A stretch of DNA of 64,000 nucleotides from Symbiodinium natans (GCA_905221605.1 CAJNDS010000265.1:62001-126000); one strand, 5' to 3'; numbered from the stretch's first letter, positions 11,434 to 23,530 are shown. The notes: generated by a model not told the origin, from the sequence alone. Translations and numbers: made by a program.

Positions 11434-13212
11434 CTACACATGGTATGCCCTCTATATTAAATAGGGATCTACGTCCTTGCAGACTGGTAGCTCCAGCAGA
11501 TTGGACTGCATAACCGCATCGACGAGGATGGACATGTCGTCTGAGAGGATGGGTGGGGATTATAGTAGGAGGTACTATACTCCCTATTAAGGACTGTTTA
11601 AATTGTCCTACATCACGTACGTATTCATAACGCTTATCGCTTAGTGATCCGTGGTTGTCACGTAACTCTGAACCGAGCATAAGCATATTTGGTGAAATAC
11701 TGCGTTAACTCCTATTGACGAAGGGAGGGGACATGCGACAAACTTCTAGGGCCCTCACCAAACTCTACGAGCACAAAGAAAGGAAACACACGACAAACAT
11801 CTGAGGGATATGCTTTTACTCAAACGCGAAGAAAACATAGGCTGTTATGTTGCGCTTGTAGAGAACCTTCTCGCAGAGCAAGCAGAGTTGCAACTCTAAA
11901 ACGGTTACAACGGTTTTTGGAAACACCACAGGAGCTCTTCCCACAAAGAGAAGACGATTTGCTTAAACCACCCTCTTTTTTGCTTCTCTGTAAACCTTTA
12001 AAGTCCCCAAATACCCGGAGAATCCGCGCACGCTTTCTCGATGTTTTCCATGGTTCGCACTTGTGTCTTTGCCAGGAAAAACACCCGGAGTCCGCGTAGG
12101 TCCGCGCCCGGAGTTCTGACCTGTGTGCTGGTAACGTAATCGTGGCCCCACACCCATCCCCTGAATGCTCTGACCATCTCTGACCAAAGAGCTTGCACCG
12201 CGTTATGGAGCCACGATTACGTTCCCAGCACAAGTTTTCAGGCGGTTTTTGATACGGTCGTTTCGCACAAAAAGAGACCACCCTCTTTTTGCGCGAAAAG
12301 ACCTTCTCAAAAACCGCCCAAAGGACCTGCACGGGTAACATAATCGTGGCTACATAGCCCGGCGCGAGCTATTTGGTCAGAGCGTGTTGCCCTGAACCGT
12401 GTTTCAATGTGGTAAAACACCGAAGATATTTTCCCCCGCGACCAAATAGCTCTCGCCGTGGCGAGCTATTCGGTCATCAGGGCGCAGATGGGTGCTAGTT
12501 GCTCACGATGTCACCCTACGAGCACGAAGGGAGGGGACATGCGACAACCCTCTATAGGGCCCTCACCAACCGCACGAGCACGAAAGGAGGGGCTACTTGT
12601 CTTGTGTTTCTGAGGAAGGCTTCGTTGCAATTGTTGATTCCGCTGTAATTGCTACAAGTCTTGGGTTTCTGAGAAAGGTTTCGTTGCAATTGCTACTTCT
12701 CCAAAGCATCTCAGGAAGGTTTCGTTGCAATTGCTACTTGTCTTGAGTTTCTGAGGAAGGACCTTGCAAAAGACTTAATGGAAGCCTTCTTGTCGTAAAT
12801 GCGCTTAAACAAGTGCTAATTGTGCAAATAGCGCAAAACAAAAGTGCTAACTCGTGTGAAAACAACAAAAAGCACAAAGAGCAACCATCATTAGCACAAA
12901 ACGGCCACATGACAAACTTTGCAGCCAAAAGGGCCAAGACAACCAGGAACTACCTGCAAAGAACGCTCACAGACCTAGGTAGTGCTCCATCTACCAGTAA
13001 TTAAGGCTAGAAAAGCTTGATATTCAACTTTTCGTTGCAATTGCTACTTATGTTGAATTTTGGATCATGTAGGCGGCGTGGGTTTAGGGAATGGGGCGGT
13101 GGTTTGGGGTTTGAAGTTTGGGGTTTGGGGTTTGAGGTTGGGGCTTGGGAATTAGGGTTTCGTGTTAAGGCTCAGCTTACGCGGCTGAGCCTAGACCCTA
13201 AAGCCTAAACCA
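11434..13212. other. Intergenic with dispersed short repeats
   Basis: No gene was recognised. The words GAAGGGAGGGGACATGCGAC (11720 and 12525) and TAATCGTGGC-like or its complement (about 12136, 12211 and 12340) recur. AGCTATTTGGTC and its complement form inverted repeats around 12368 and 12440. TTTCGTTGCAATTGCTACTT-like units recur at about 12610, 12680, 12722 and 13030. Confidence 0.55.
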
Positions 13213-13289
13213 TCAACCCTAAACCCTAAACCCTAAACCCTAAACCCTAAAACCCTAAACCCTAAACCATCAACCCTAAACCCTACACC
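13213..13289. repeat. Interstitial telomeric array CCCTAAA
   Basis: About eight CCCTAAA or AACCCTAA units with two CCATCAA variants. Confidence 0.9.
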
Positions 13290-13383
13290 CTGGACGTGTG
13301 CCAAGGAGCTAAAGTTGCTGGCAAGCCTTGGGAATTCAACAAGTCGATCCATGGGCACCTCAGATCGGCCAGGGTTGAGGGCT

Positions 13384-13880
13384 TAGGGTTTAGGGCTTTA
13401 GGGTTTCAGGGTTTTAGGGTTTTAGGGTTTTAGAGTTTTAGGGTTTTAGGGTTTTAGGGTTTTAGCGTTTTAGCGTTTTAGGGTTTTAGGGTTTTAGGGT
13501 TTTAGGGTTTTAGGGTTTTAGGGTTTTAGGGTTTTAGGGTTTTAGGGTTTTAGGGTTTTAGGGTTTTAGGGTTTTAGGGTTTTAGGGTTTTAGGGTTTTA
13601 GGGTTTTAGGGTTTTAGGGTTTTAGGGTTTTAGGGTTTTAGGGTTTTAGGGTTTTAGGGTTTTAGGGTTTTAGGGTTTTAGGGTTTTAGGGTTTTAGGGT
13701 TTTAGGGTTTTAGGGTTTTAGGGTTTTAGGGTTTTAGGGTTTTAGGGTTTTAGGGTTTTTGGGTTTTTGGGTTTTAGGGTTTTTGGGTTTTAGGGTTTTA
13801 GGGTTTTAGGGTTTAGGGTTCAGGGTTCAGGGTTCAGGGTTCAGGGTTTAGGATTTAGGGTTTAGGGTTTAGGGTTTGCT
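13384..13880 (+). repeat. Octamer TTTTAGGG array
   Basis: About fifty copies of TTTTAGGG, with rare TTTTGGGT and GCGTTTTA variants, ending in a few TTCAGGG and TTTAGGG heptamers. The octamer is the telomere type known from Chlamydomonas and is longer by one T than all the other arrays in this window. Confidence 0.95.
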
Positions 13881-14297
13881 GTGATAGGGCGTAGATGCTG
13901 CGAAGGTTAGGTTTTGGAACAAGCTCGAAAGCTTCGTGAGGCACGAAGAGCAGCTTTGGCCCAAGGCCATCTAACTTGTTTCTCACTCCGTCCGAGGCGG
14001 CAAACCCACCCAAACCTATTCTTTTTAGGGTTTAGGCCTAAACTCAAGCCAACGGCTTACTTCCATACAACTTCTTCATTCCGTCACGGTGGTCGCCAGC
14101 CCGGTTCAGGTTCACAAAAAAGATACAGGCAGAAGGGCTGAAAGGCCCAGAGGGCCTGGGCTGAGGCCCAGAGGGGGGCCCAGAAGGTGGCCCAGGAAAG
14201 CCCAGGGGGGTAGCGTCAGAAAACCCGGTAGAGGGCCCATCGTGGGTGCTACCGACCCCCATGCTGTGGCAGGCGGGCCCCCCAACGTATGGGACAT

Positions 14298-14350
14298 GAG
14301 CCCTGAGTTTAGGGTTTAGGGTTTAGGGTTTAGGGTTCAACGTTTAGGGT
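14298..14350 (+). repeat. Short TTTAGGG tract
   Basis: Five or six TTTAGGG-like units. Confidence 0.85.
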
Positions 14351-14485
14351 TCAGCAGCTCCGGATCGAGCAGTCTCTAGTAGAGCCGCTGTTTGGACTCT
14401 AGAAAAAACCCACCCTCCCAGAGAATCCCAAAACGTTAAGAAATATAAAATGTATATTTTTCATCAGCAAGCCTTGTCCCCAAAT

Positions 14486-14655
14486 ATTCTTGTATTCATT
14501 CTGCTCGTATTCGTTATCTTTCTTCTCGTTTTCATTCTGCTCGTATGCGCTTCTTTCTGCTCGTATTCATTCTGCTTGTTTTCGTCGTCTTTCTGCTCGT
14601 CTTCAGTCTGCTCGTATTCGCTCTCTTTCTGCTCGTACTCCTTCGTATTCAGGCC
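14486..14655. repeat. TTCTGCTCGTATTC-type degenerate minisatellite
   Basis: Repeated CTGCTCGT, TTCTGCTC and TATTC words. On the minus strand they read as a Glu/Gln/Lys/Tyr-rich stretch (EYEQKE-like), but no gene context supports coding. Confidence 0.7.
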
Positions 14656-14699
14656 GGGCAGCGGTGGGGGTTTTCCCCACCCACCCTCGAACCACTCAA

Positions 14700-16899
14700 G
14701 ATGAGAAAGACTAAGACGGGAAACCCTTATCTGCCCCAGACCCAAAGAGGCCGGGAGGGCGGTGGTGGGTGCTTGATTTTGTGTCCTCGATGGGGTGCTG
14801 CTTGCTTACTTGCTGGATTTGTTCGTGCTTGCTGGGGCGCTAATTGCTTACATTCTGGATTTTTGTTTGGCTTGATGAGGTGCTGATCTAAAGTTCCCCG
14901 GCGACCGTGCCTCTTTTTGGCCGTCTCGTTGGTTGTTTTGGCACGCTTTGCGCTGCCTGGCTTGCACATGGCTGCTTTGGAATTGGTGCCCCGGTGACCG
15001 CGCCTCATGTTTGATTGTTCCCCAATAACCGTGGCTCTTTTTGGCTCCGAAGCTCTCATCTGGCCCAGACCCAGGTTTTCAGAGTTAGGCGGGGCGGGGG
15101 GGGGGTAGGGGGGTTGGGGGGCAAGGGGGGGGGGGGGAGCGGGAAGGCATAGGACTCAGGGCTTAGGGATTAGGATGTAGGGTTTGTTTAGGGTGTAGGA
15201 CCGTAGGATGTCGGGTTTAGGGTTGGGATTTGGGGTTTAGGGGCGCGGCATTCTTTTGGGTCGCGTCTAACTTCTTCGTTGAATGGAGCGTTTGCAGTTT
15301 GGGAGATACTACTGGGCTTAGGGACCCTAAACCCTAAACCTTAAACCCTCATGTGACATGTGTGTTTACACACGCTTCATGGCCTTGGATGTACTTTCAA
15401 ACCCTAAACCCTACCCAAACCCCAAAGGCCAAGAGACCCAACCCTGCGTATCCATAATGTTCCATCCGAGGAAGACATCTCTGATGAGGTTTTCCTCGCT
15501 GAAGTAATACTCTATCCTCGGCGGGTTGAGCTTTTTGGGGTTGCTTGTGAAAAAGAGCTTAGAGCTTAGGGCCTATGGCTTATGGGGCTTATGGGGTTGT
15601 CGGTTGGGCTTATGGGGTTGCAGGGCTACATATAAGGAATCGAAGCCTCACGTAGCAGGGAATCTTTTGTGGATGCATCCTTGGGGGTTCCGGGGCCTTT
15701 GTGATTTGACGGGTCCAGGGTTAGGGCTTCGGGTTCAGGGTTTAGGGGTTTAGGGAAATTTTAGCCCAGAAGCCTTTCGTTTCTCCTAGCCTTAATTATC
15801 AGGGAATCCAACCCTTAAAAGAAAAGGGGCAAGGGCTTAGGGCTTCGGGGTTGAGGTTTCGGGTCCTGGGAACCCTACTTCCTAAAATCGAACCCCTGAA
15901 CCCTCCCTGAGCCCTCCTTAACCCCCAAACCTTAGACCCCTACATCCTTGAGGGGACAAGATTTGACGCTGACAGGAGATTAGGCTCAGGGGGGGTTGGG
16001 GGATTCAGCGCTGAATTAGGAGTTTAGGGGTTTGGGCTTGGAGAGGCTCGTGTCTAGAGAATCGCACTCGCCCACATGCCAAGAGGGAAGACAAGCTACG
16101 TCGTACTCCAGCTCTAGAACACACCATCTGCTCCAGCCTCCAGCAAAAGTAAAACCCCGTCATTTCCAGCTTCCTCGATCAGACCCCACAGCCCCCCCCC
16201 CCCCCCACGCTCCAAAAAAACAACGGAAGCAAAAAAGGAAGAAAGTCTGACCAAAACCCCCCTCGGACTCAAGAAGACATGACAACGCAAACCCTAAACC
16301 CTAAACACAAAGAGCGCCCCAGCGTCTGAGTCTTGGCGTTGCTCACCTGCTCGGCACGCTGCTCCACGCAGGACATCCTTATAATTTAAGAAGTAGGGCT
16401 TAGCGTTGGGGTTGAAAGTTGAGGGTCGAGAAGGTCGAGGGTCGAGGGTGGCGAGTTGAGGGTTGGATTTGCTTCTTGGATCTTCTGATCTTATGGGAAT
16501 GACAGTTTCGGGCTCACCCTTGAGGGGTTAGAGCTTCAGGTGTATGGGTTTAGGGTTGAGGGTTGAGGAGTTTGAGGTTTAAGGTTAGGGTTGCTGTTGC
16601 TATAAAGGCTCACTTTAAGGAGAGAAACAACTTCCCTTACCGCCATAGCAGAAAAAGTTCCAAGCACAAAGTGCCATGGATTTTTCCCTCATAAGCTTTG
16701 TCTTTAGACGCTTCTTCGTAACCTCTCTAGTGGTGTACAAAAGATCCCGTACAATAGACCACGTTCATAAATTATTCTGTGGGTCGTCAATTTGTTCCAG
16801 AGTTACGCATGATATTTGCTGGATCCTTGGCTTTTGGGGTTTAGGCCGTTTGGGCTTGTAGGGCTTTTACGGCTTAGGGCCCAATAAAACCCCCAGGCC
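14700..16899. other. No recognisable gene
   Basis: Contains homopolymeric G runs (15091-15137) and C runs (16193-16207), scattered TTTAGGG words and several short frames without motifs. Confidence 0.5.
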
Positions 16900-16913
16900 C
16901 TAAGACCTTTCTT

Positions 16914-17993
16914 CTAGACACCCTGCAAACCCTCTAAGCCAAGGCTCGCAGGGATGTACCAGAAGCCTTGCGCAAGGGCAACCTGCATGGGCATGACGAT
17001 GAAGGCGACGGTGCCTGGCATGATGTGCGCCGGGGCGTTGAAGCCATTGGGCGCGCGCTCTGGCTCCAGAAAGGCTATTGCTTCGGGCATGGGCTGCGGC
17101 CAAGTCTCCTGGTGGGGCTGGGGCATGCTGGCTGGCATGTTGGGCGCATTTTGGACGTTGAAGCCATTGGGCCCTTGAGGTAGAAAGGCTCTTGCTTCGG
17201 GCATGGGCTGCGGCCAAGTCTCCTGGTAAAGCTGGGGCATGCTGGGGGGCATGTTGGGCGCATTTTGGACGTTGAAGCCATTGGGCCCTTGAGGTAGAAA
17301 GGCTCTTGCTTCGGGCATGGGCTGCGGCCAGGTCTCCTGGTAAAGCTGGGGCATGCTGGGGGGCATGTTGGGCGCATTTTGGACGTTGAAGCCATTGGGC
17401 CCTTGAGGTAGAAAGGCTCTTGCTTCGGGCATGGGCTGCGGCCAAGTCTCCTGGTAAAGCTGGGGCATGCTGGGGGGCATGTTGGGCGCATTTTGGACGT
17501 TGAAGCCATTGGGCCCTTGAGGTAGAAAGGCTCTTGCTTCGGGCATGGGCTGCGGCCAAGTCTCCTGGTAAAGCTGGGGCATGCTGAGGGGCATGTTGGG
17601 CGCATTTTGGACGTTGAAGCCATTGGGCCCTTGAGGTAGAAAGGCTCTTGCTTCGGGCATGGGCTGCGGCCAAGTCTCCTGGTAAAGCTGGGGCATGCTG
17701 GGGGGCATGTTGGGCGCATTTTGGACGTTGAAGCCATTGGGCCCTTGAGGTAGAAAGGCTCTTGCTTCGGGCATGGGCTGCGGACAAGTCTCCTGGTAAA
17801 GCTGGGGCATGCTGGGTGGCATCTTGGGCGCATTTTGGACGTTGAAGCCATTGGGCCCTTGAAGTAGAAAGGCTCTTGCTTCGGGCATCCCGCCACGGAG
17901 GTCCGACTGTGCGAGGCCTTGTCCGGGGCCTTGTACCCTTAGTAGCCAAGAAACCATGTTATAGTAAGGGCAACCCTTTTTTGAGTCCATCAC
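16914..17993 (-). CDS. Proline-rich repeat ORF on a 114-bp minisatellite
   Basis: Between about 17035 and 17893 lie seven to eight copies of a 114-bp unit (38 codons). In this frame each unit reads as a Pro/Gln/Asn-rich block starting MPEARAFLPQGPNGFN. The unit length is divisible by three and the unit lacks stops in all three minus-strand frames, so 359-, 349- and 273-codon frames are all open over the same DNA. It is therefore uncertain which frame, if any, is translated. No domain was recognised. Confidence 0.35.
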   Translation of the reverse strand: MMDSKKGCPYYNMVSWLLRVQGPGQGLAQSDLRGGMPEARAFLLQGPNGFNVQNAPKMPPSMPQLYQETCPQPMPEARAFLPQGPNGFNVQNAPNMPPSMPQLYQETWPQPMPEARAFLPQGPNGFNVQNAPNMPLSMPQLYQETWPQPMPEARAFLPQGPNGFNVQNAPNMPPSMPQLYQETWPQPMPEARAFLPQGPNGFNVQNAPNMPPSMPQLYQETWPQPMPEARAFLPQGPNGFNVQNAPNMPPSMPQLYQETWPQPMPEARAFLPQGPNGFNVQNAPNMPASMPQPHQETWPQPMPEAIAFLEPERAPNGFNAPAHIMPGTVAFIVMPMQVALAQGFWYIPASLGLEGLQGV

Positions 17994-18417
17994 TCTATAA
18001 AGGAACCTTGAACCCTAAAAAAGGGGAAAAGGGTACTACTGGGCTACCAAGTGGCTGAGCGAAGGTCTCTTGCGCCGGTGCATGGTTGGGTGGCTGTGCT
18101 GCCGGCGCCAAGGTCGACGAAACGGACTGCGGGCAGGTGATCCACCGCTCAAGGCTTCAGCTTTGGGTTTAGTATCCCACAACTAACCCAAAGCCCTGAA
18201 CCCTAAAGCCTAAGCCCAAAGGATTTAGGGCCAGGGAAACCGCAAATGCAACCCAATATAAAAACCCAGAAACCCATGAACGCTTGCGCCCCCCCCCGGG
18301 CCCAGCTTTCAGCGGGCAACAAACATGCAGGATCCACGCTCAAGGGCATCATCGTGCACTTGAGGGCAGAAGGTTAGGGGCTAGGTTTGGTTTAGAGGTT
18401 TAGGGCTAGGTTTAGGG
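17994..18417. other. No recognisable gene
   Basis: Unique sequence with degenerate telomere-like words and a C-run near 18290. Confidence 0.5.
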
Positions 18418-18665
18418 TTCCAGGGGGTTTAGGGTTCAGGGTTTAGGGTTTAGGGTTTAGGGTTTAGGGTTTAGGGTTTGGGGTTTAGGGTTTAGGGTTT
18501 AGGGTTTAGGGTTTAGGGTTTAAGGTTCAGGGTTTCTCGAAACACTATTCTGATGATTAGGGCCCTTAATCACGCGCCGAGCAAACGGAATTGTTGAGGT
18601 TTGCAAGATCAGCATCGGAAACAACCCCTAATCCCTAAACCCTAAACCCTAAACCCTAAACCCTG
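18418..18665. repeat. Telomeric arrays of opposite polarity
   Basis: TTTAGGG units run from about 18418 to 18535. CCCTAAA units follow at about 18623-18665, with about 90 bases of other sequence between them. Confidence 0.9.
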
Positions 18666-19506
18666 AAAGCCACAAGCTCCTAAAGCCCGCATGCTGTGGA
18701 CCGGAACCAATCTTCTGCTACAAGCTGCCAGGGTTTAGGGTTTCGGGTTTAGGGTTTAGGTTCAGGGCTTCGGGTTTAGAGCCTGGTGCACACGCAGCAG
18801 GGAAGGCACAGAGCTAAGAAAGCCCAACTTTTGAAGAGTGGCGAAGTTCCTACTGAGGCGCTGAACCCTGCAGCCACTTCAGCTTGGGGCTTAGGAGGTG
18901 TGTGTGACGTGTGTGTGTGTGGTTCTAGGGCCGGCTTGGTCTATATGAAGCAGGGCTTATGTTTCTTGTACCCCCAGAAGGACACCCCATATACACACTC
19001 ACCAATGTTAAAAAAGGAACCTTATATACACTCACCACTAGCTGTTTCATATGAGCTTCCCTCAGAATACAGCACGAAGTAACCAGTTGAAACTTCAAAT
19101 GTTCAAACCCTAAACCCTAAACGCTAAACCCTAAACCCCCACTGGGAGGTTCAACTCGGGCTTCTTGCATCCTCAGTCTGCAAGACGAAGCCCCACGCCT
19201 TCAATGATGAACTCGACCTTGACGTGCAGCCCTCAGCCGCACGAGCTCAAGTAAGCAGGCGGAACTGGGTATGCTGGGTTGGTCTTTAAACCCTCTGAAA
19301 AATATTTATACATTATGACAAGTAGAAGAAGCAGCAATATGGGGGGGGCAAGCGTGCTCGCGGCAGAGATGCATGGTGCTGCAGTCATGGTAGAACAGAA
19401 TGTCATCCCGGTTGGTCCCGATCTCGTGATCATTGTCGCAAGCATAGTCTGAACGCAACACATGGAGGTGGCATGTCCGGACCGACACATGTCCACCATT
19501 ATAGTG

Positions 19507-20896
19507 CAAGGTCCAAGCAGCTTTAGAATCGTTGACAACTGCCTCCGGTGCCTTGGCAACGTGGAGGGGTTGCAAACCCCATGAAGCCCTATAAACCCTC
19601 AAGCGCATCGTTTCCCCCAAGCCGATTGGGGCAGCTCTCGGACCCCAAGTACAGCAGGAGTAACTGGAACCGAAGTATGACAGGGGCCCTAGCCCCCCCC
19701 TCCCCCCACAAGGGAACATGATTTTGAGCACTGATTCAATAAAAAGCCACGCACCTACCGCTTCCGTCAGGGAGTGCACTTCAACAAAGACTTTTAATGC
19801 GGGTGTTGGCTTTCGCGTGATTCATGGGGCTCAGATTCTACAAGGCTCTGGGTATAGGGTTTGAGATCTGAAGGTTTGTGTTTTACGCTTCGTGCACATG
19901 CACTTGTTTGCCGCATGGGTTGTTCTTAACTCGGGCCCGCTGATTGCTATGGGTAGAGCCATATAAAGGGAAGCTCGCGGTTGAGGGTAGAATCCACCCG
20001 CAAGGACCTTAGAACCTTTCCAAACACCGGGGACTTCGTGGCCCTAACCCTGAACCTTCCAACCTCAGCCCCGAAGCAGCGCAACCCCCCAAGCTCAGCA
20101 CTGGCATGGAGGAAGTCGGCCTGGAAGGCACGGCCTCAGTGGCGCTCTCAGGGCACACTGGTCATCACCACAATGAGTGAGCCGAAAGCCCTTCCACACA
20201 CACATCGCTGCTTCATTCGAATTCAAGCACTCACCCCGAAACGACCTGGGAGCAAGTTGATCCCTCCGGATCTACGACTATACGAACATATTACTATACG
20301 ATTACATATTAAATTCTCATGTCTTGTATTAACTGATATTCTAGATATTCTAGTATATTGTTGTATTGATACAGTGCAAGGTCCAAGCAGCTTTGGAATC
20401 GTTGACAACTGCCTCCGGTGCCTTCGCAACGCGGGGAGGGGGGGGGGTGGGGAGGGGTGTGGGGGAGGTGTGGGTGGGGTTGCAAAAGCTGAGCTCCCTC
20501 TCTATCTCGCTCCCCCTGCATCTCCCTCTCCTGAACCCTATGAAGCCCTAAACCCTCAAGCAATGGGCAGTTCTCTGAATTACGGATCCCGCTTGCGGGC
20601 AGCAGAAGTAGCTGAGGCCATAGTATGACAAGGACTACCCCACCACCCTAAACCCTCAACCCTAATGGCCCAAGGATCTCGTATTAAAAAGCCAGGTCCC
20701 TACCGCTTCCGTCAGGGAGTGCACTTCAACAAAGACTTTTAAATCGGGTGTTGGCTTTAGCGTGATTCATGGAGCTCAGATTCTACAAGGCTCTGGGTAT
20801 AGGGTTTGAGATCTGAAGGTTTGTGTTTTACGCTTCGTGCAAAAGCACTTGTTTGCCGCATGGGTTGTTCTTAACTCGGGCCCGCTGATTGCTAGG
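19507..20896 (+). repeat. Segmental direct duplication of about 0.9 kb
   Basis: The block 19507-19562 recurs at 20376-20432. The block about 19742-19950 recurs at about 20688-20896 with few changes (it includes CTTCCGTCAGGGAGTGCACT). The block after about 19951 recurs after about 20919. The copies lie 870-945 bases apart and differ mainly by indels. No coding function was recognised. Confidence 0.85.
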
Positions 20897-21740
20897 GATC
20901 ACTCCTGCATTACAGGCCTGGGTAGAGCCATAGGTAGAATCCACCCGCAAGGACCTTAAAACCTTTCCCTAACCCTCCATCCTCAGCCGCAACCCCACAA
21001 GCTCAGCGTATGTTGAACTTTTCGGCGCCGATGCTGCTTTACAGATGCAGCGAGCGTAAAGGACCACAGCGAGGGCGCAATGCATGGGTTAAGGTTTCGG
21101 GTGGTGTGGTTTCAGACTTCTGCTTTTTAGACCTCAGGGTTTCGATTTCACAGGATTGAGTGCAGAAACCTCCGCTGACGCCGCTGCTGCTGGTGCTACT
21201 GCTGCTGAACCTTGGCAGCGATGCAGGTGCATTCCGTTGGAGGTACTGTTGCTGCATTGCCCAATCGATGCGCCAGGTGCACGAGTCTCTATCTTATGGA
21301 AGAACTCTGCCGCTGCCAAGCAAGATTGCGTTCACCATGCGTTTCACAACGAAAACAAGTCAAAACCTACAGAGGAGCCGCATGCTGCCCGGGTACAGGC
21401 TGGATGCTGAGCCGGCGAATGTCGAGGCAGCACCTGTCGTGCAGGCCTAAATAACCCAACACCTAAATGTTCAGGAAAGGAGGCTCGAGCAATGGACCCG
21501 ACTCCAGCTGCCAGCTTTGACCAAAAAAACTCGTACACACCTCTCTCTATATATACATATATATATATATCACAACTGCATTCATTCGTCACAAGAGGGG
21601 ATTGAGCGACGAGTGGGCAGGAGAGAGAAAGAGAGAGAAGCAGGATGCAGCCAGACCGTGTGCGCTAGTTTCATCAGTTGAAAAGTCAGAAAGTTTGGCG
21701 CGCATGACACTCGACAGCAGATTGACGATGACTACTCGGC

Positions 21741-21788
21741 AGGCGGGGCGTCTAACGCACAGTGGCGTTAGACGCAGCCGCCCCGCCT
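21741..21788. other. Long GC-rich hairpin
   Basis: CGTCTAACGC and GCGTTAGACG form a perfect 10-bp stem around the loop ACAGTG. Outside it, AGGCGGGG pairs with CCCCGCCT across a 6-base bulge on one side. It lies about 110 bases beyond the 3' side of the minus-strand dsRNA-binding exon. Confidence 0.75.
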
Positions 21789-21899
21789 TGGCATTGATAA
21801 TGAAAGCACCTGCATCAGAAGTAGAGCGAATCCAACGCTGTAAGCGAATTTAGCTGTACGCCTCCATTTCATTTTCACATTGCAGCGGCCCACGCCGTT

Positions 21900-22397
21900 T
21901 CAAGCAATGCACAGTGAGACGTTTGGTGGGATTTGGACCAACAACCCCTCCCGTATGTGCAAGACCCACAGCGCTGCTTCCGCAGCTTGGCCCAACTTTG
22001 GCATATCAGCGACCTTCCAAGCCGCTTCATGCAAACTGTCCGCGCCGCCATTGCGGCAGACGTCAAGGTCGCCCAAGCAAACAATAAGACATGTCAACAT
22101 TTTCTGGACTTCTTCTTGGCCCTCTCCTCTTTGGCAGCCAAAGCATCTCTTTCCAAAGTGGAGAACGCAATGAGATGCCGCAGCTTCCAGTGCTTCTTTC
22201 TTGTTTTTGCCGACGCCAGAATACGTGGCGCTGGAGTAACGCGGCACGCTTAGCGTGCACAGCCATCCCCCACCCTCCGGACCATCCAGTGGCTGATAGT
22301 TCTTCTGCACGTGATCGCCGCGCCCGCTAGCGCCAGTGTATAGCCTCAACCAGGCAGCATCTTGCAGACACACAACTGCACTATGCACTCCACACAA
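21900..22397 (-). CDS. Exon with a double-stranded-RNA-binding domain
   Basis: A 165-codon frame. Residues 46-85 match the C-terminal part of a dsRBD: a WLCTLSVP strand, SATYSGVG, then the basic helix start KNKKEALEAAASHCVLHF, which is the KKxAK-type RNA-contact helix of the family. The first codon is TTG and no early ATG exists, so this is most likely an internal exon, with an acceptor near CTGCAAG at about 22365. The C-terminal 70 residues are Cys- and Leu-rich and not recognised. Minus-strand frames at 22506-22811 and 23129-23530 could be earlier exons. The domain call is moderately sure; the gene's role is unknown. Confidence 0.55.
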   Translation of the reverse strand: MCGVHSAVVCLQDAAWLRLYTGASGRGDHVQKNYQPLDGPEGGGWLCTLSVPRYSSATYSGVGKNKKEALEAAASHCVLHFGKRCFGCQRGEGQEEVQKMLTCLIVCLGDLDVCRNGGADSLHEAAWKVADMPKLGQAAEAALWVLHIREGLLVQIPPNVSLCIA

Positions 22398-22505
22398 GAA
22401 CTTGCAGTTCTAAGAGCCCAGCTGCATGAGGTGGCGCACGTACCCAATGCGATCGTCTCTGCGTCTCTTTTCGCCAGACGGCAACGCCATGGCATTCAAA
22501 GGATA

Positions 22506-22811
22506 TCAAAACCCAGATATTCGACCACCACAAGTGCATCTTTCTGGTTCTTTGTTGGGAATGAGGGAATCAATTTCTTTTTTTTCCTCGGCTATGTCAC
22601 TCCTACTTTTGAGGTCGGCGCAAAGCCTCATGGCCACCCAGACTGAAAGGCCCACGGCAGCAAGTATATCAGCCAATAACGGTACCCTGCTCTGCACATG
22701 CACTTTGCACATGTCAGTGTTGCAACTGCTGACACTCCCAATAGCCGCCTGTCGGCCAGCCAGCACATTCTTCTGCAGGCCTCTTGCAGCTTTACAGTGC
22801 CACAACGTCAA
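22506..22811 (-). CDS. Possible exon with one hydrophobic segment
   Basis: A 101-codon frame upstream of the dsRNA-binding exon on the same strand. It has a hydrophobic stretch (LLADILAAVGLSVWVAM) and then a charged region. No family was recognised. It may belong to the same gene; this rests only on strand and spacing. Confidence 0.2.
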   Translation of the reverse strand: MTLWHCKAARGLQKNVLAGRQAAIGSVSSCNTDMCKVHVQSRVPLLADILAAVGLSVWVAMRLCADLKSRSDIAEEKKEIDSLIPNKEPERCTCGGRISGF

Positions 22812-22828
22812 GATTTTATAAGATTTTG

Positions 22829-22888
22829 ACAGCCCCCTCCACCTTGCAAGTCTGTAAGACAGCCCCCTCCACCTTGCAAGTCTGTAAG
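22829..22888. repeat. Perfect 30-bp tandem duplication
   Basis: AGCCCCCTCCACCTTGCAAG plus ten further bases occurs twice back to back. Confidence 0.95.
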
Positions 22889-23530
22889 TGCCATGACGTA
22901 GCAGCCAGCACGCATCACAAACATGAATACATCGTGCGCTGTCTCAGGCCTGTGTGCTTGCCACCGTCCTCCTGGAAGAAGTAGCGCTGTTCTGCCGGCG
23001 CCTCACCCTGCAACGGAATGTGCCCCGAAGGCAGCTCGGAAGCGCACCACAACACGCAAAAAAAATCCGGTCGATGATGTTTGACAAGCAAGGCCACTGC
23101 GAACATTAACAACACCATTAAGCCCCCTTCACGCCAGATGCATGTGGAAGCACGCCCTCATCCGAATCGCCGGCCTCCTTCTGTGCTCCAGGATTTGGCA
23201 CCCAGAAGCCCATTGCAGGCCGCATTGCCAACCGCCTCCTTTGCTCTGGCCTTTGCTTTGGCCACTGCCATGCGTCTGTGGCACTGTGCCAGTCTGAAGA
23301 GGTGGCATGGAGGAACTTTGAAGCCCTTGCTGCTTCGGCCGAGGATCCTGGGGAGCATAGGCAGGGCACCGAGCATGGCTAAGGGCTGCTGTGAGATCGG
23401 AAACTGCTGTGAGCCAAGAGCGCTGCGCATTCACTTTAATCCGAAACCCCGAAAACTCGAAAGCATGAAGCCGCAATGAAGGCCTCAAATGCTCAATCCC
23501 CAAACTCCTCCTTTGCGGCGCCGTCCACAT

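Noticed and set aside
11005-11686. Tyr/Ile-rich open frames
   Set aside because: Products of the (ATAAT)n satellite.
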